Shown here piece by piece: positions 25,812-34,549 of a DNA stretch of 41,322 nucleotides; the first letter of the stretch is position 1; each line of letters opens with the position of its first letter. This DNA comes from JAFNAG01 sp963824985 (GTDB taxonomy: Bacteria; Acidobacteriota; UBA6911): assembly GCA_963824985.1 (NCBI GenBank), contig CAWGRQ010000046.1:1-41322 (forward strand), written 5' to 3'. Made by a program: the position numbers and the translations under genes. The notes beneath the pieces are model-generated. The model saw only the letters and a list, made by a program, of their open reading frames with translations. It was not told the origin of the DNA and did no database searches.

Positions 25812-28502
25812 ATGTCTGATCTTCGAAGGGCCTTTGTGCGCGTGATGGTTGTGTTGGGCATCAGCGCGGCGTTCCTGGCGGGCGGCCTGCCGCTCCTGCC
25901 GGCGCAACAATATGATCCGGCTCTCTACTCTGGCCTCCGCTGGCGGATGGTGGGTCCCTTCCGGTCAGGCCGCGTGAATGCGGTGACGGGGGTACCCGGG
26001 CAGTCCACGACATTTTACTTCGGCTCCGTCGGGGGCGGCGTCTGGAAATCCGCCAACGCGGGACGGACATGGGCGCCTGTCTTCGACTCGCAGCCGATTG
26101 CATCGATCGGCGCCATCGCGGTCGCACCTTCAAAGCCCGAGGTCGTTTACGTCGGCACCGGCGAAGCCGACATGAGGTCGCAGATCTCATATGGCAACGG
26201 CATGTACAAGTCGACCGACGCGGGTAAGACCTGGATCCACATCGGCCTCGATGACACACGCCAGATCGGTCGCGTCATCGTGGCCCCGGACAACCCGGAT
26301 ATCGTGTTCGTGGCGGCACTGGGGCACGTTTACGGCCCCAACGCGGACCGCGGCGTGTTCCGCACGCGCAACGGCGGCGCCACCTGGGACAAGGTGCTGT
26401 TCAAGAACGAAAATGTCGGCGCCATCGATCTCTCGTTCGACCCGAAGAATTCCCAGATCATTTACGCGGCGCTGTGGAACACGCGTCGTCCGCCGTGGAG
26501 CATCTATCCTCCGTCATACGGTCCCGGCGGGGGGCTGTTCAAGTCCACCGACGGAGGCACGACATGGAAAGAATTGACCGCCGGCCTCCCGACGGAAGGG
26601 CTCGGCCGCATCGGCATCGCAGTCGCTCCCACCAATGCCAGTCGCGTTTATGCAATCGTCGACGCGAAAGAGGGAGGGCTCTATCGTTCGGATGATGCCG
26701 GCGCGAGGTGGAGCCGCATTTCAGGCGACCCGCGCATTTTCGGGCGCGGCTGGTATTTCTGCAAGATCACCGTCGACCCGAAAGACGACGGCATCGTTTA
26801 CGTGGGCAATACCTCGCTCTATCGCTCCAACGACGCCGGAAAGAGCTGGACCGCCATCAAGGGCGCGCCGGGCGGCGACGACTACCAGGGGCTCTGGATC
26901 TATCCCGCTGATCCCAGGCGCATGATCCTGGCGAGCGATCAGGGTGCAGTGGTCAGCGTCGACGGCGCCGAGACGTGGAGTTCCTGGTACAACCAGCCGA
27001 TCGCCGAGCTTTATCACGTGGCGCCGGACTACCGGTTCCCCTACTGGGTAACGGGCGCTCAGCAGGACAGCGGCGCCGTTGCGGTGCGTTCACGCAGCAT
27101 GTTCGCCGAGATCTCGACCCGCGACTGGGCCCCGCTGTGCGCCGGCGGCGAGGCCGGCTACACGGCCCCGGATCCGTTGCACCCGGAGATCATCTTCGGC
27201 GGGACCGTCACGCGCTGCAACGCTGTCACCGGCGAGACCACCAATGTCTCCCCCGAGCGCGACATGACCGAGCCGGCCCGGCACACATGGACGCTTCCGC
27301 TCCTCTTTTCCAAAGCCGATCCCCGCATCCTCTATTACAGCAACCAGTTTCTGTTCAAAACAGCAAACGGCGGGGAGAGCTGGACCCGAATGAGCCCCGA
27401 CCTCACGCGCGAGGATCCCGGAGTCCCGCCCAACCTCGACGAGGCGACTGCCGCCGACGCGCCCCAGGCAAAGCGCCGGGGCGTCATCTACACCATCGCG
27501 CCCTCGCCGCTGCGCGTGGCCACGGTCTGGGTCGCGACCGACGACGGCCTGATCCAGATGACCAACGATGACGGAAGGACCTGGCAGAATGTAACGCCGC
27601 CCACACTCACCGCCTGGAGCAAGGTGGTCATGATGGAGGCGTCGCACTTCGATGTGGCGGAAGCCTATGCGGCTGTGGACCGGCACCGGCTCGAGGACAA
27701 CGAGCCCTATATTTACAGAACCCGCGACGGCGGGAAAACCTGGCAGAAAATCACGAACGGCCTTCCCGCAGGCGTCTACGTGCAGACTGTGAAGGAGGAT
27801 CCGGAACGGCGCGGCCTCCTCTTTGCCGGCACCGAATTGGCGCTTTTCGTTTCGTTCGACGATGGGGATCGCTGGCAGTCACTGCAGCTCAACCTGCCGC
27901 CGGTGTCGATGCGCGACCTGGCCGTTCACATGGATGATCTGATCGTGGCCACCCACGGGCGAGGTTTCTGGATTCTTGACAGCATCACGGCCCTCCGGCA
28001 GATCACCGGCGAAACCGCGCGTGCCGACGCAATCCTCTTCCGCCCCGGCGACGCCATCGCCATGCCGCCGCCCGCCGAGAACGGCACGCCGCAGCCGCGC
28101 GATGAGCCGCTCGCCGAAAACCGGCCCTACGGCGCGCTCATCGATTACTACCTGAAGACCGATGCCTCGGGCCCGGTCACGATCGAGATTCTCGATCCTG
28201 CCGGCAGCCTGGTGCGCCGCTATTCGAGCGCGGATCGGACGCCGCCGGTGGATCCGAACACCCTGAACATCCCGGCATTCTGGCGCCCCACCCCTGAGCC
28301 GCTTTCGGCTGCCGCGGGCATGCATCGGTGGGTCTGGGACCTCAGGCCCGCATCCGAAGGCCGCGGGCGCGGTCAAGGCGCCGGGGGCGGAGGACAAGGC
28401 CGCGGCGGCGCCCTGTCGCTGCCGGGCGCCTACGCGGTGAAGCTTAGCGTCGGCGGCAGGAGCTACACCCAGCCGCTCGTCGTGAAGAGGGATCCACGAT
28501 AA
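25812..28502 (+). CDS. Secreted sortilin/VPS10-like BNR (Asp-box) beta-propeller protein, apparently C-terminally truncated
   Basis: An 896-residue exported protein often labelled 'glycosyl hydrolase, BNR repeat'. After a signal peptide (1-31) the mature part opens YSGLRWRMVGPFRSGRVNAV. About ten Asp-box motifs are visible, for example SANAGRTW, STDAGKTW, TRNGGATW, STDGGTTW, SNDAGKSW, TNDDGRTW and TRDGGKTW, forming two propellers. A beta-sandwich follows (SGPVTIEILDPAGSLVRRYS) and a Gly-rich stretch (GRGRGQGAGGGGQGRGG). Homologues I recall continue after SYTQPLxVKxDPR with a helical C-terminus of 100 or more residues; this one stops exactly there. Catalytic activity is unproven for the family. 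AGGAGA seven bases before ATG 25812 fixes the start. Confidence 0.9.
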   Translation: MSDLRRAFVRVMVVLGISAAFLAGGLPLLPAQQYDPALYSGLRWRMVGPFRSGRVNAVTGVPGQSTTFYFGSVGGGVWKSANAGRTWAPVFDSQPIASIGAIAVAPSKPEVVYVGTGEADMRSQISYGNGMYKSTDAGKTWIHIGLDDTRQIGRVIVAPDNPDIVFVAALGHVYGPNADRGVFRTRNGGATWDKVLFKNENVGAIDLSFDPKNSQIIYAALWNTRRPPWSIYPPSYGPGGGLFKSTDGGTTWKELTAGLPTEGLGRIGIAVAPTNASRVYAIVDAKEGGLYRSDDAGARWSRISGDPRIFGRGWYFCKITVDPKDDGIVYVGNTSLYRSNDAGKSWTAIKGAPGGDDYQGLWIYPADPRRMILASDQGAVVSVDGAETWSSWYNQPIAELYHVAPDYRFPYWVTGAQQDSGAVAVRSRSMFAEISTRDWAPLCAGGEAGYTAPDPLHPEIIFGGTVTRCNAVTGETTNVSPERDMTEPARHTWTLPLLFSKADPRILYYSNQFLFKTANGGESWTRMSPDLTREDPGVPPNLDEATAADAPQAKRRGVIYTIAPSPLRVATVWVATDDGLIQMTNDDGRTWQNVTPPTLTAWSKVVMMEASHFDVAEAYAAVDRHRLEDNEPYIYRTRDGGKTWQKITNGLPAGVYVQTVKEDPERRGLLFAGTELALFVSFDDGDRWQSLQLNLPPVSMRDLAVHMDDLIVATHGRGFWILDSITALRQITGETARADAILFRPGDAIAMPPPAENGTPQPRDEPLAENRPYGALIDYYLKTDASGPVTIEILDPAGSLVRRYSSADRTPPVDPNTLNIPAFWRPTPEPLSAAAGMHRWVWDLRPASEGRGRGQGAGGGGQGRGGALSLPGAYAVKLSVGGRSYTQPLVVKRDPR

Positions 28503-28532
28503 ATTTGGGGATGTGCGGAATTACTGAGGGCG

Positions 28533-28730
28533 CTATTCGCCGATGATTTTTACCAGCACTCGTTTGCGCCGATTGCCGTCGAACTCGCCGTAGAAAATCT
28601 GTTCCCAGGGTCCAAAATCCAGTTTGCCGCCGGTAATGGCGACCACGACTTCGCGGCCCATGACCTGACGCTTGAGATGTGCGTCGGCGTTGTCCTCCCC
28701 CGTATCGTTGTGGATGAACCAGAACGAACA
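28533..28730 (-). pseudogene. yjbQ (UPF0047) remnant, N-terminus lost
   Basis: The last ~65 residues of a YjbQ/UPF0047 protein: FIHNDTGEDNADAHLKRQ, VMGREVVVAITGGKLDFGPW, EQIFYGEFDGNRRKRVLVKI, IGE. The family is about 135 residues, and its first half (including the HTT region) is absent; the upstream frame turns into unrelated sequence. An ATG at 28775 could give a short product but would lack half the fold. It lies tail-to-tail with the truncated BNR gene, 30 bases apart, so one rearrangement may have damaged both. Confidence 0.7.
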
Positions 28731-28923
28731 CGGACTGGCGCTGAAACTTGACGTCGCTTGACAGCGTGGATTCATAGCTGCCACAATCCTTCCCGCCAAG
28801 AGCGGCATTTGAGCCAGTACATGCAATCCCTCTGATGCACCTTGGAGGATTCGCTTGAGTTCCGAACAAATAGCTTGGGCACAATAAAAAACCCTCGCAG
28901 TCCCAGCCAGGGGATGAGGACCT

Positions 28924-30816
28924 TTGGGCAAAAAGAGCAGGTTGAAGAAAGTAAAAAGGAGAGAAGAGAGCCCGCGCTCAACTGCCATCGGGAGCATTCC
29001 CCTCTGGATGTTTGCCCTGGTGGCGTTGGTTGCGTTTCTTGGCGTTGCACGCAGCATCTCCTTCGATTTTGTCGATGATGACCGCCTCCAGATTTTGCGC
29101 AACCCGTGGATCCGCGATTGGTCAAACGTGGTGCGTTTCTTCACCACCGATATTTGGGCATTCGCCTCGACAAACACCGCATCGAACTATTATAGGCCGC
29201 TTCACATGTTGGTTTATGCCGCGGCCAATTCCATTTCGGGTTTGGAGCCGCAGGGGTACCATCTCTTCAATATTCTGCTGCATATCGTTTCCAGCCTACT
29301 TGTTGTTTTGATCGGTAGCCGCCTCACCGGCAGCAGGTTCATCAGTGCCGCTGGCGGTCTTCTTTTTGCCCTGCATCCGATCCATACAGAATCGGTGGCC
29401 TGGATTGCCGGCGTCACAGATCCTCTATGTGGCTTCTTTTACTTTGCGGCGCTCTATTTCTATATTAAAGAAGGCCAGGAACACAATAGCCGCCCCGTCC
29501 TCATCCTGTCTCTAAGCTTCTTCCTGGGAGCCTTGCTTTCCAAAGAAATGGCATTCACCTTCCCCCTGGTTGCGGCCTGGCTGGATTGGTGTCTTCATAA
29601 GAAACTGCGCTGGTCCCGCTACGCCATGTTTGCCGGCGTATTCTTCGTTTACTCCGTCATGCGCGTGACAGCGCTACACACGTTTTTTGTTTCCAACAAG
29701 CTTTTTGATCTGGACTCAGGTTCAAGAATATTGAGCTCAATCGTGTTGTTTGGTCAGTATCTTGCCAAGATGTTCGTTCCGTATGACATCAGCGGATTCC
29801 ATGTCTTCGAGCCGACCACGAGCATTTTGGCCTGGAATTTTTGGCTTTATGCAGCTGTAATCGCAGCTTTGGTTTCGATCGCCTTGATATTGCGCCAGCA
29901 CCGCACCTTGCTGTTCCTGTTCGGCTACAGCATGATCACTCTCTTCCCCTTGTTGAACATCACCGGCATTGGAGAAAATGTTTTTGCCGATCGATACCTT
30001 TATATTCCTACCTTGGGGTCCTGCCTGCTCATCCCTCTGCTCGCCCGGGAACTAATGCGCTTTTTGCCATCCCGTCCTCCATGGCTCGATCTTCGGGTGG
30101 GCGCGGCCATCCTGAGTGCCCTGTTGGCAGCCTGGGGGTGGATGCTTTGGAACGAGATCTCTGTTTGGCGTGATACTCCCACTTTTTACCTGGAAACAAT
30201 GAAACGATCGCCCAAGGCAGCATTAATTGCCAACAGCCTCGGAAACTACTACTTTGACCTCGGCGATTATGAAAAAGCCCGGGAATGGGCGGAAAAGGGG
30301 GTGGCGCTTTATGATAAATCCTTCATCAAGAAGAAGCGCCTCCTGATAAGCCTCTATTTGGGGATTGGAATGACCTATTTCAATCAGGGGAAAATCGATC
30401 AGGGACGCGAGTATTTCCTGAAAGCCTATAAGGAATCTCCAAATGATGAAGCCGTTCTGCAGAATCTTGGCGCTATCTGGTTTGCCGCAAAGGACTATGA
30501 CCAGGCACTGCTCTTCTATAAGATGGCGCTCAACACCAATCCCCGCAGTGAGGTGATCCACAAGAGTCTTGCTGCCCTCTATCTGGCAACGGGGGATTAT
30601 GACAAGGCGATCGCTCAGGCACAGGCCGCTCTTGGGATTTATCCTAAAAGTGGCGATGCCTGCCTGACCCTGGCGCGCGCCTTTGCAGCCAAGGAAATGA
30701 GGGCCGAAGCCCGGCAGGCATATCTGAATCTCAAGATAATCAGTCCTTCCCAGTCGGGTGTCGCGGATGCCGAGATGAAGGCCCTGGGACTATCCTCGCT
30801 GGATGCCAAGCGTTAG
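28924..30816 (+). CDS. TMTC-like polytopic membrane protein with TPR domain
   Basis: About 630 residues. Residues 27-415 are a GT-C-type membrane domain of about ten helices: a first helix (27-43), then an acidic loop motif FDFVDDDRL (48-54) in the position of the catalytic acidic residues of protein O-mannosyltransferases, YYRPLHMLVYAAANSISGLE, LFALHPIHTESVAWIAGVTD, LSKEMAFTFPLVAAWLDW and GENVFADRYLYIPTLG. These match bacterial relatives of eukaryotic TMTC1-4. Residues 420-615 hold at least five TPRs (NSLGNYYFDLGDYEKAREWA; SLAALYLATGDYDKAIAQAQ). Probably a glycosyltransferase-like enzyme acting outside the cytoplasm. The start is uncertain: TTG 28924, or a TTG six codons later with AGCAGG before it. 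Less GC-rich than its neighbours. Confidence 0.88.
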   Translation: MGKKSRLKKVKRREESPRSTAIGSIPLWMFALVALVAFLGVARSISFDFVDDDRLQILRNPWIRDWSNVVRFFTTDIWAFASTNTASNYYRPLHMLVYAAANSISGLEPQGYHLFNILLHIVSSLLVVLIGSRLTGSRFISAAGGLLFALHPIHTESVAWIAGVTDPLCGFFYFAALYFYIKEGQEHNSRPVLILSLSFFLGALLSKEMAFTFPLVAAWLDWCLHKKLRWSRYAMFAGVFFVYSVMRVTALHTFFVSNKLFDLDSGSRILSSIVLFGQYLAKMFVPYDISGFHVFEPTTSILAWNFWLYAAVIAALVSIALILRQHRTLLFLFGYSMITLFPLLNITGIGENVFADRYLYIPTLGSCLLIPLLARELMRFLPSRPPWLDLRVGAAILSALLAAWGWMLWNEISVWRDTPTFYLETMKRSPKAALIANSLGNYYFDLGDYEKAREWAEKGVALYDKSFIKKKRLLISLYLGIGMTYFNQGKIDQGREYFLKAYKESPNDEAVLQNLGAIWFAAKDYDQALLFYKMALNTNPRSEVIHKSLAALYLATGDYDKAIAQAQAALGIYPKSGDACLTLARAFAAKEMRAEARQAYLNLKIISPSQSGVADAEMKALGLSSLDAKR

Positions 30817-31421
30817 TGGAACACGGTCCCCGGCCCAGCCCGCTTTTCTCACCAGATTTCGGTGCGCGGCGGTGCAGACGGGCATGGATACAAGGCGCCC
30901 GACCGAGCGCAACACAGTAGACATGCCCGGATCCGCCGCCGCAGTAGTGTGCTGATGAGAAATGCGGGCTGGACCTTACATGGTTGTCGTCCTGACCTCA
31001 TAGTTGCGCGTTCTGGAGTTTCGAGGTTGTGGCGCTTGTCACCAGTTTCTCCAGTTCCCGTGAACTCCTGATGTATAATCGCCATCTAAGGGTTCGCGCA
31101 GAAATAACTTCGCATTCTGGCGCGAGCACCGTCGCACCTGCGGTGCTCCTGGGGCGGGCAGATGCAAGGCGCCGCGACGCAGGCGATGTGGTACATCGTC
31201 GAGGAGCGGCAACGCAGCAGATGCCCGTCCGCCGCCGCGCCCCGCAGGGCTGCCGGCTCTCCAGCTGGCTGTATTCCTATGCTGCTTCTGCGCCCTGTCT
31301 GCAAGCTGGAGAGACGGCAGCAGAATGTGAATTTATTTTTGCGCGAGCCCTAAGAAACCAGTGGGAATTCTGCGCGCCCGGAGATGCTTCTTTCCCGACC
31401 GACAGAGTCTCCAGGAGACAT
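30817..31421. other. Non-coding region with hairpin repeats
   Basis: 605 bases. Two related repeat copies lie here (about 30868-30945 and 31150-31247). TATAAT at 31074-31079 may be a -10 box for the downstream gene, which would then have a leader of some 340 bases containing the second repeat. No -35 is convincing. Confidence 0.45.
31150..31247. repeat. Imperfect palindromic intergenic element
   Basis: Outer segments GGGCAGATGCAAGGCGCCGC and GCGGCAACGCAGCAGATGCC flank a hairpin CGATGT-GGT-ACATCG. An older copy without the central hairpin is at about 30868-30945 (GGGCATGGATACAAGGCGCC ... GCAACACAGTAGACATGCCC). Both are followed by TCCGCCGCCGC. This resembles a repeat class with variable centre known from several phyla. 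Confidence 0.6.
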
Positions 31422-32168
31422 ATGGCGAGATACACGGCATGGCTGGTCCTGGTCCCGTTCGGCCTGGCGTTGGCGGTCGCCGGGGCGGCTCAAAAGACAG
31501 TCAAACCCTGGATGCAGTGGACGTTGCAGGATGCTCAAAAGATCCTCGACGATTCCGCCTGGGGACAGACCCAGATCAACACGGAAAACACCGTATCAAC
31601 CCCAGGCGCGATTGAAGTCCAGAGGGTTAATCTCCGGGTTCGTTTTCTTTCGGCAAAACCGATTCGCCAGGCATTGCTGCGCATCCTGGAACTCAGCCCC
31701 GGGAAAGCGACTCCCGAGCAGATTGAGGAGCTGTGGGGTCTCATGGACCGGAAATTTGACCGGACGATTGTCATTGTGGTCAATTGGGATGGGAATGATC
31801 CCGGCATGATCGTTCCGATCACGCAGGCCTTCAATACCGCCGTGACCGCGACTTTAAAAAACCAGACCTACCTCGAGATCAAGGGGGGCAAGCGCCTGTT
31901 CCTGCAGGAATATCAACCGCCGGGCCCGGATGGTCTGGGTGCAAAATTCATCTTCCCACGACACTTTGAGGATGAGCTTTTCATTAATCCGAAGGCGGAG
32001 TGGGTACGTTTTTTTATGCAGTTCCCAAAATCTCCTGATAAGGTTAATCCTCCTCCGGTGATGCCCGTGGGGTCTTACCCCAGTTTCGTGGAGGCCCCCA
32101 CGCCTCTGTCGATTAACTTGCGCTTCAAGATCAGAGATTTTGAATACAATGGCATCATGGAATATTGA
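31422..32168 (+). CDS. Secreted hypothetical protein
   Basis: A 248-residue protein with a signal peptide (MARYTAWLVLVPFGLALAVAGA). The mature part begins VKPWMQWTLQDAQKILDDSA, WGQTQ, followed by an alpha/beta region (VNLRVRFLSAKPIRQALLRI; DRTIVIVVNWDGNDPGMI) and a C-terminal strand-rich part ending LRFKIRDFEYNGIMEY. No catalytic motif is evident. The W-x-x-x-DAxxIL-x-S-WGQ opening recurs in acidobacterial secreted proteins of unknown function, as I recall. ATG 31422 with AGGAGA at 31413-31418 marks the start; the longer upstream frame reads through the repeat element and is rejected. Monocistronic or with the VWFA gene 77 bases downstream. Confidence 0.75.
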   Translation: MARYTAWLVLVPFGLALAVAGAAQKTVKPWMQWTLQDAQKILDDSAWGQTQINTENTVSTPGAIEVQRVNLRVRFLSAKPIRQALLRILELSPGKATPEQIEELWGLMDRKFDRTIVIVVNWDGNDPGMIVPITQAFNTAVTATLKNQTYLEIKGGKRLFLQEYQPPGPDGLGAKFIFPRHFEDELFINPKAEWVRFFMQFPKSPDKVNPPPVMPVGSYPSFVEAPTPLSINLRFKIRDFEYNGIMEY

Positions 32169-32245
32169 TCCGGAAACGATTTGACAGTATTTCCAGGCTT
32201 GGCTGAAATGGTCCTTATTCTGCTCACCGGCAGCAAGGATCGAAC

Positions 32246-34450
32246 GTGAACATGCACGACCGGTTTCCCCAAATGCATCGGCATACGGCACTTTTCCTGA
32301 TGTGGTTGTTTCTGGCAACTCCCCGCCTTTTTTCTCAGGTATCACCCGGCTCCTCAACCCAGAAACCAGGCAACGCCGAGAGGATATTCCGTGTCCGCGT
32401 GGGACTGGCTCAGACCGACGTTGCTGTTTTCGACAGGCAGGGACGATTCATCGATAATCTGAGACCGGATCAGTTCGACCTGCGGGTTGATGGGAAGCCG
32501 CAACCGATCTCTTTTCTGGAGCTGGTGTCCGAAGGGAGCGTGAAGCGGGCGACGGCGCCGGGCCCGGGAAAGAAAGCAGCCGGCGGACGCAAGGCGCCCG
32601 AGGCGCAGCCTGAAAGCGGCCGCACTCTGCTCTTTTTCTTCGACGATTGGCACATGTCGGCGGAAAGCACCCTGCGCTCCCGCGCGGCGCTCGTCCGCCT
32701 GATCGACACCCTGATGGGCCCCAATGACCGGGCGGCAATATTCAGCGCCAGCAACCAGATAGGGTTTCTGCAGCAGATCAGCGACAACAAGACGGTCCTG
32801 CGCCGCGCGGTGGCACGCCTGTCGTTCACGAATGCAACCGTCCAGGATGTCGCCAGACCCGCCATGAATGAGGCGCAGGCGCTGGCCATAGAAACAAAGG
32901 ATCCGGACATCTTCGATTTCTTTGTCACCCAGACAATGGCGGCAGAGGCCATTACGGACCGCAGGCTTGCGGAAGATGTCGTCCGCCACCGGGCCGCCGC
33001 GCTTGCGCAGACGTCAGCCGAGATCACGGCCAGAACTCTGGTCGCACTCCGCCGGATCGTAAGCTCCTGCGCCGCCCTGCCGGGTCGCAAGCTGGTCTTT
33101 TTGTTGTCGGACGGCTTCGTCCTTCAGTTTCAGAGAGACGATGTCACTGCGCGGATCAGGCAGGTTACCGATGCGGCAGCGCGAGCCGGCATTGTCATAT
33201 ACACTCTGGATACCCGTGGCCTCACGGTTGGATTTCCAGGCGCCGATGCAAGTGTCCCTCCTCCATTGGCAACCGGCAGCGGTTCCGGGGCGGCTCTGAA
33301 GCTGGCGGCTCGCCTTGATCGAGGCTACAGCGAAGTGCTGGCGTACCAGGACGGATTGAATGCGCTCGCAGCCGACACCGGCGGCCGTTTCATCAGAAAC
33401 ACGAACGCGTTCGACACCGCCATCGCAGAGAGCCTGGAGGAAGCCTCGCGCTACTACCTGCTGGGGTGGAACGTTGATCCGGACGGCTTAAAGCCGGGGC
33501 ATTACAGTACCATTCGGGTGGCCGTCAAGGATCGCCCCGATCTGAAAGTGGTTTTGCGGACCGGCTCGATCGACCTTTCCCGGCTCCTTGCGGAGGAGAG
33601 AAACCGCACCAACAACGCGGCGATCAAATCCAAGGCCGGCAAAGAGCTGTCCACAGCATTGGACTATCCTTGGCCGATCAAAGACCTGCCGACTTTTCTC
33701 TACGCCGGATACGTGTACCTCCCCGACAGAAAAGAACACGTGGTCGACATCTCAATGCAAGTGGATGTTGCGGGCGCGATCGCCGGCCCGGCAAGGGCCG
33801 GTGAAACCGATCGGATCGACGTCCTGGGGTGCATGGCGAATCGCGACGGCGCCATCGTGGCCAGTTTCGAGATCAGCCCCGCCCAGCCGGCTCATCCCTC
33901 TAATCCGCCGAAGTATGAAAACAATCTGTTCACTTACAGCCGGTTCATATCCGTCGATCCAGGAATCTATCAGGTGCGGGTTGCCGCCTGGAATCCGAAG
34001 ACGGGTCAGGCCGGCAGCGCCCATCAGTGGATTGAAGTGCCGCAAATCGTGCCCGGCAAGGTCCTGTTGGGGAGCGTTTTTCTCACCGAGCAGCTATTTC
34101 TGGACCCACCTCGAGTCCAGTTGCCGCTGCGCTCGTTCGATGTCCAGCAGGTCAGCAGGAAGCGTTCTTATGCATCCGGTTCCAAATTGTCATACGTCGT
34201 TCAAGTCTTTAACCCTGCCGATCTTCCGATTCTGTGTCGGGCGACCGTCTACCTGGGCAATCAGATTGTGCTTCAATCCCCATCACGAGCCATGCAGGCT
34301 GCGGACCCCGCAGTCACCGAACCTACACTCCTTGCCGACATTATCCCCCTGGAGGGCCTGGCAGCCGGATCTTATGTGCTGGAAATCGCCGCTATCGACC
34401 CGGCGGGTAAAGTCGCCGCCACTCAGCGAGTCGCCTTCTTGATCCAGTGA
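32246..34450 (+). CDS. VWFA-related domain secreted protein
   Basis: A 734-residue exported protein of the 'VWFA-related acidobacterial' type. Residues 1-30 form a signal peptide. Residues 46-92 carry the family's N-terminal domain (FRVRVGLAQTDVAVFDRQGR, FIDNLRPDQFDLRVDGKPQP). A von Willebrand A-like domain spans about 125-420 (RTLLFFFDDWHMSAESTLRS, ALPGRKLVFLLSDGFVLQ, YTLDTRGL, LAADTGGRFIRNTNAFDTAI). The metal-site motif is DDWHMS, not the canonical DxSxS. A second half of beta-sandwich character (480-734) has no recognised family. GTG 32246 with AAGGA seven bases upstream is taken as start; ATG 32252 is an alternative. Function unknown, probably adhesive or protein-binding at the surface. 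Confidence 0.85.
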   Translation: MNMHDRFPQMHRHTALFLMWLFLATPRLFSQVSPGSSTQKPGNAERIFRVRVGLAQTDVAVFDRQGRFIDNLRPDQFDLRVDGKPQPISFLELVSEGSVKRATAPGPGKKAAGGRKAPEAQPESGRTLLFFFDDWHMSAESTLRSRAALVRLIDTLMGPNDRAAIFSASNQIGFLQQISDNKTVLRRAVARLSFTNATVQDVARPAMNEAQALAIETKDPDIFDFFVTQTMAAEAITDRRLAEDVVRHRAAALAQTSAEITARTLVALRRIVSSCAALPGRKLVFLLSDGFVLQFQRDDVTARIRQVTDAAARAGIVIYTLDTRGLTVGFPGADASVPPPLATGSGSGAALKLAARLDRGYSEVLAYQDGLNALAADTGGRFIRNTNAFDTAIAESLEEASRYYLLGWNVDPDGLKPGHYSTIRVAVKDRPDLKVVLRTGSIDLSRLLAEERNRTNNAAIKSKAGKELSTALDYPWPIKDLPTFLYAGYVYLPDRKEHVVDISMQVDVAGAIAGPARAGETDRIDVLGCMANRDGAIVASFEISPAQPAHPSNPPKYENNLFTYSRFISVDPGIYQVRVAAWNPKTGQAGSAHQWIEVPQIVPGKVLLGSVFLTEQLFLDPPRVQLPLRSFDVQQVSRKRSYASGSKLSYVVQVFNPADLPILCRATVYLGNQIVLQSPSRAMQAADPAVTEPTLLADIIPLEGLAAGSYVLEIAAIDPAGKVAATQRVAFLIQ

Positions 34451-34485
34451 ATCTCTACTGCCTGCCACACTTTCTCCCATTTGAA

Positions 34486-34514
34486 TTGTTATGACACCAC
34501 TGAACGATTAGAAT
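34486..34514 (+). promoter_or_regulatory. Sigma-70-like promoter of the kinase gene
   Basis: TTGTTA (34486-34491), 17 bases, TAGAAT (34509-34514; five of six). The kinase start codon follows 35 bases later. Confidence 0.55.
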
Positions 34515-34549
34515 GAACGCAAGTTAATATCCCGAATCAGGGGCCTGAT

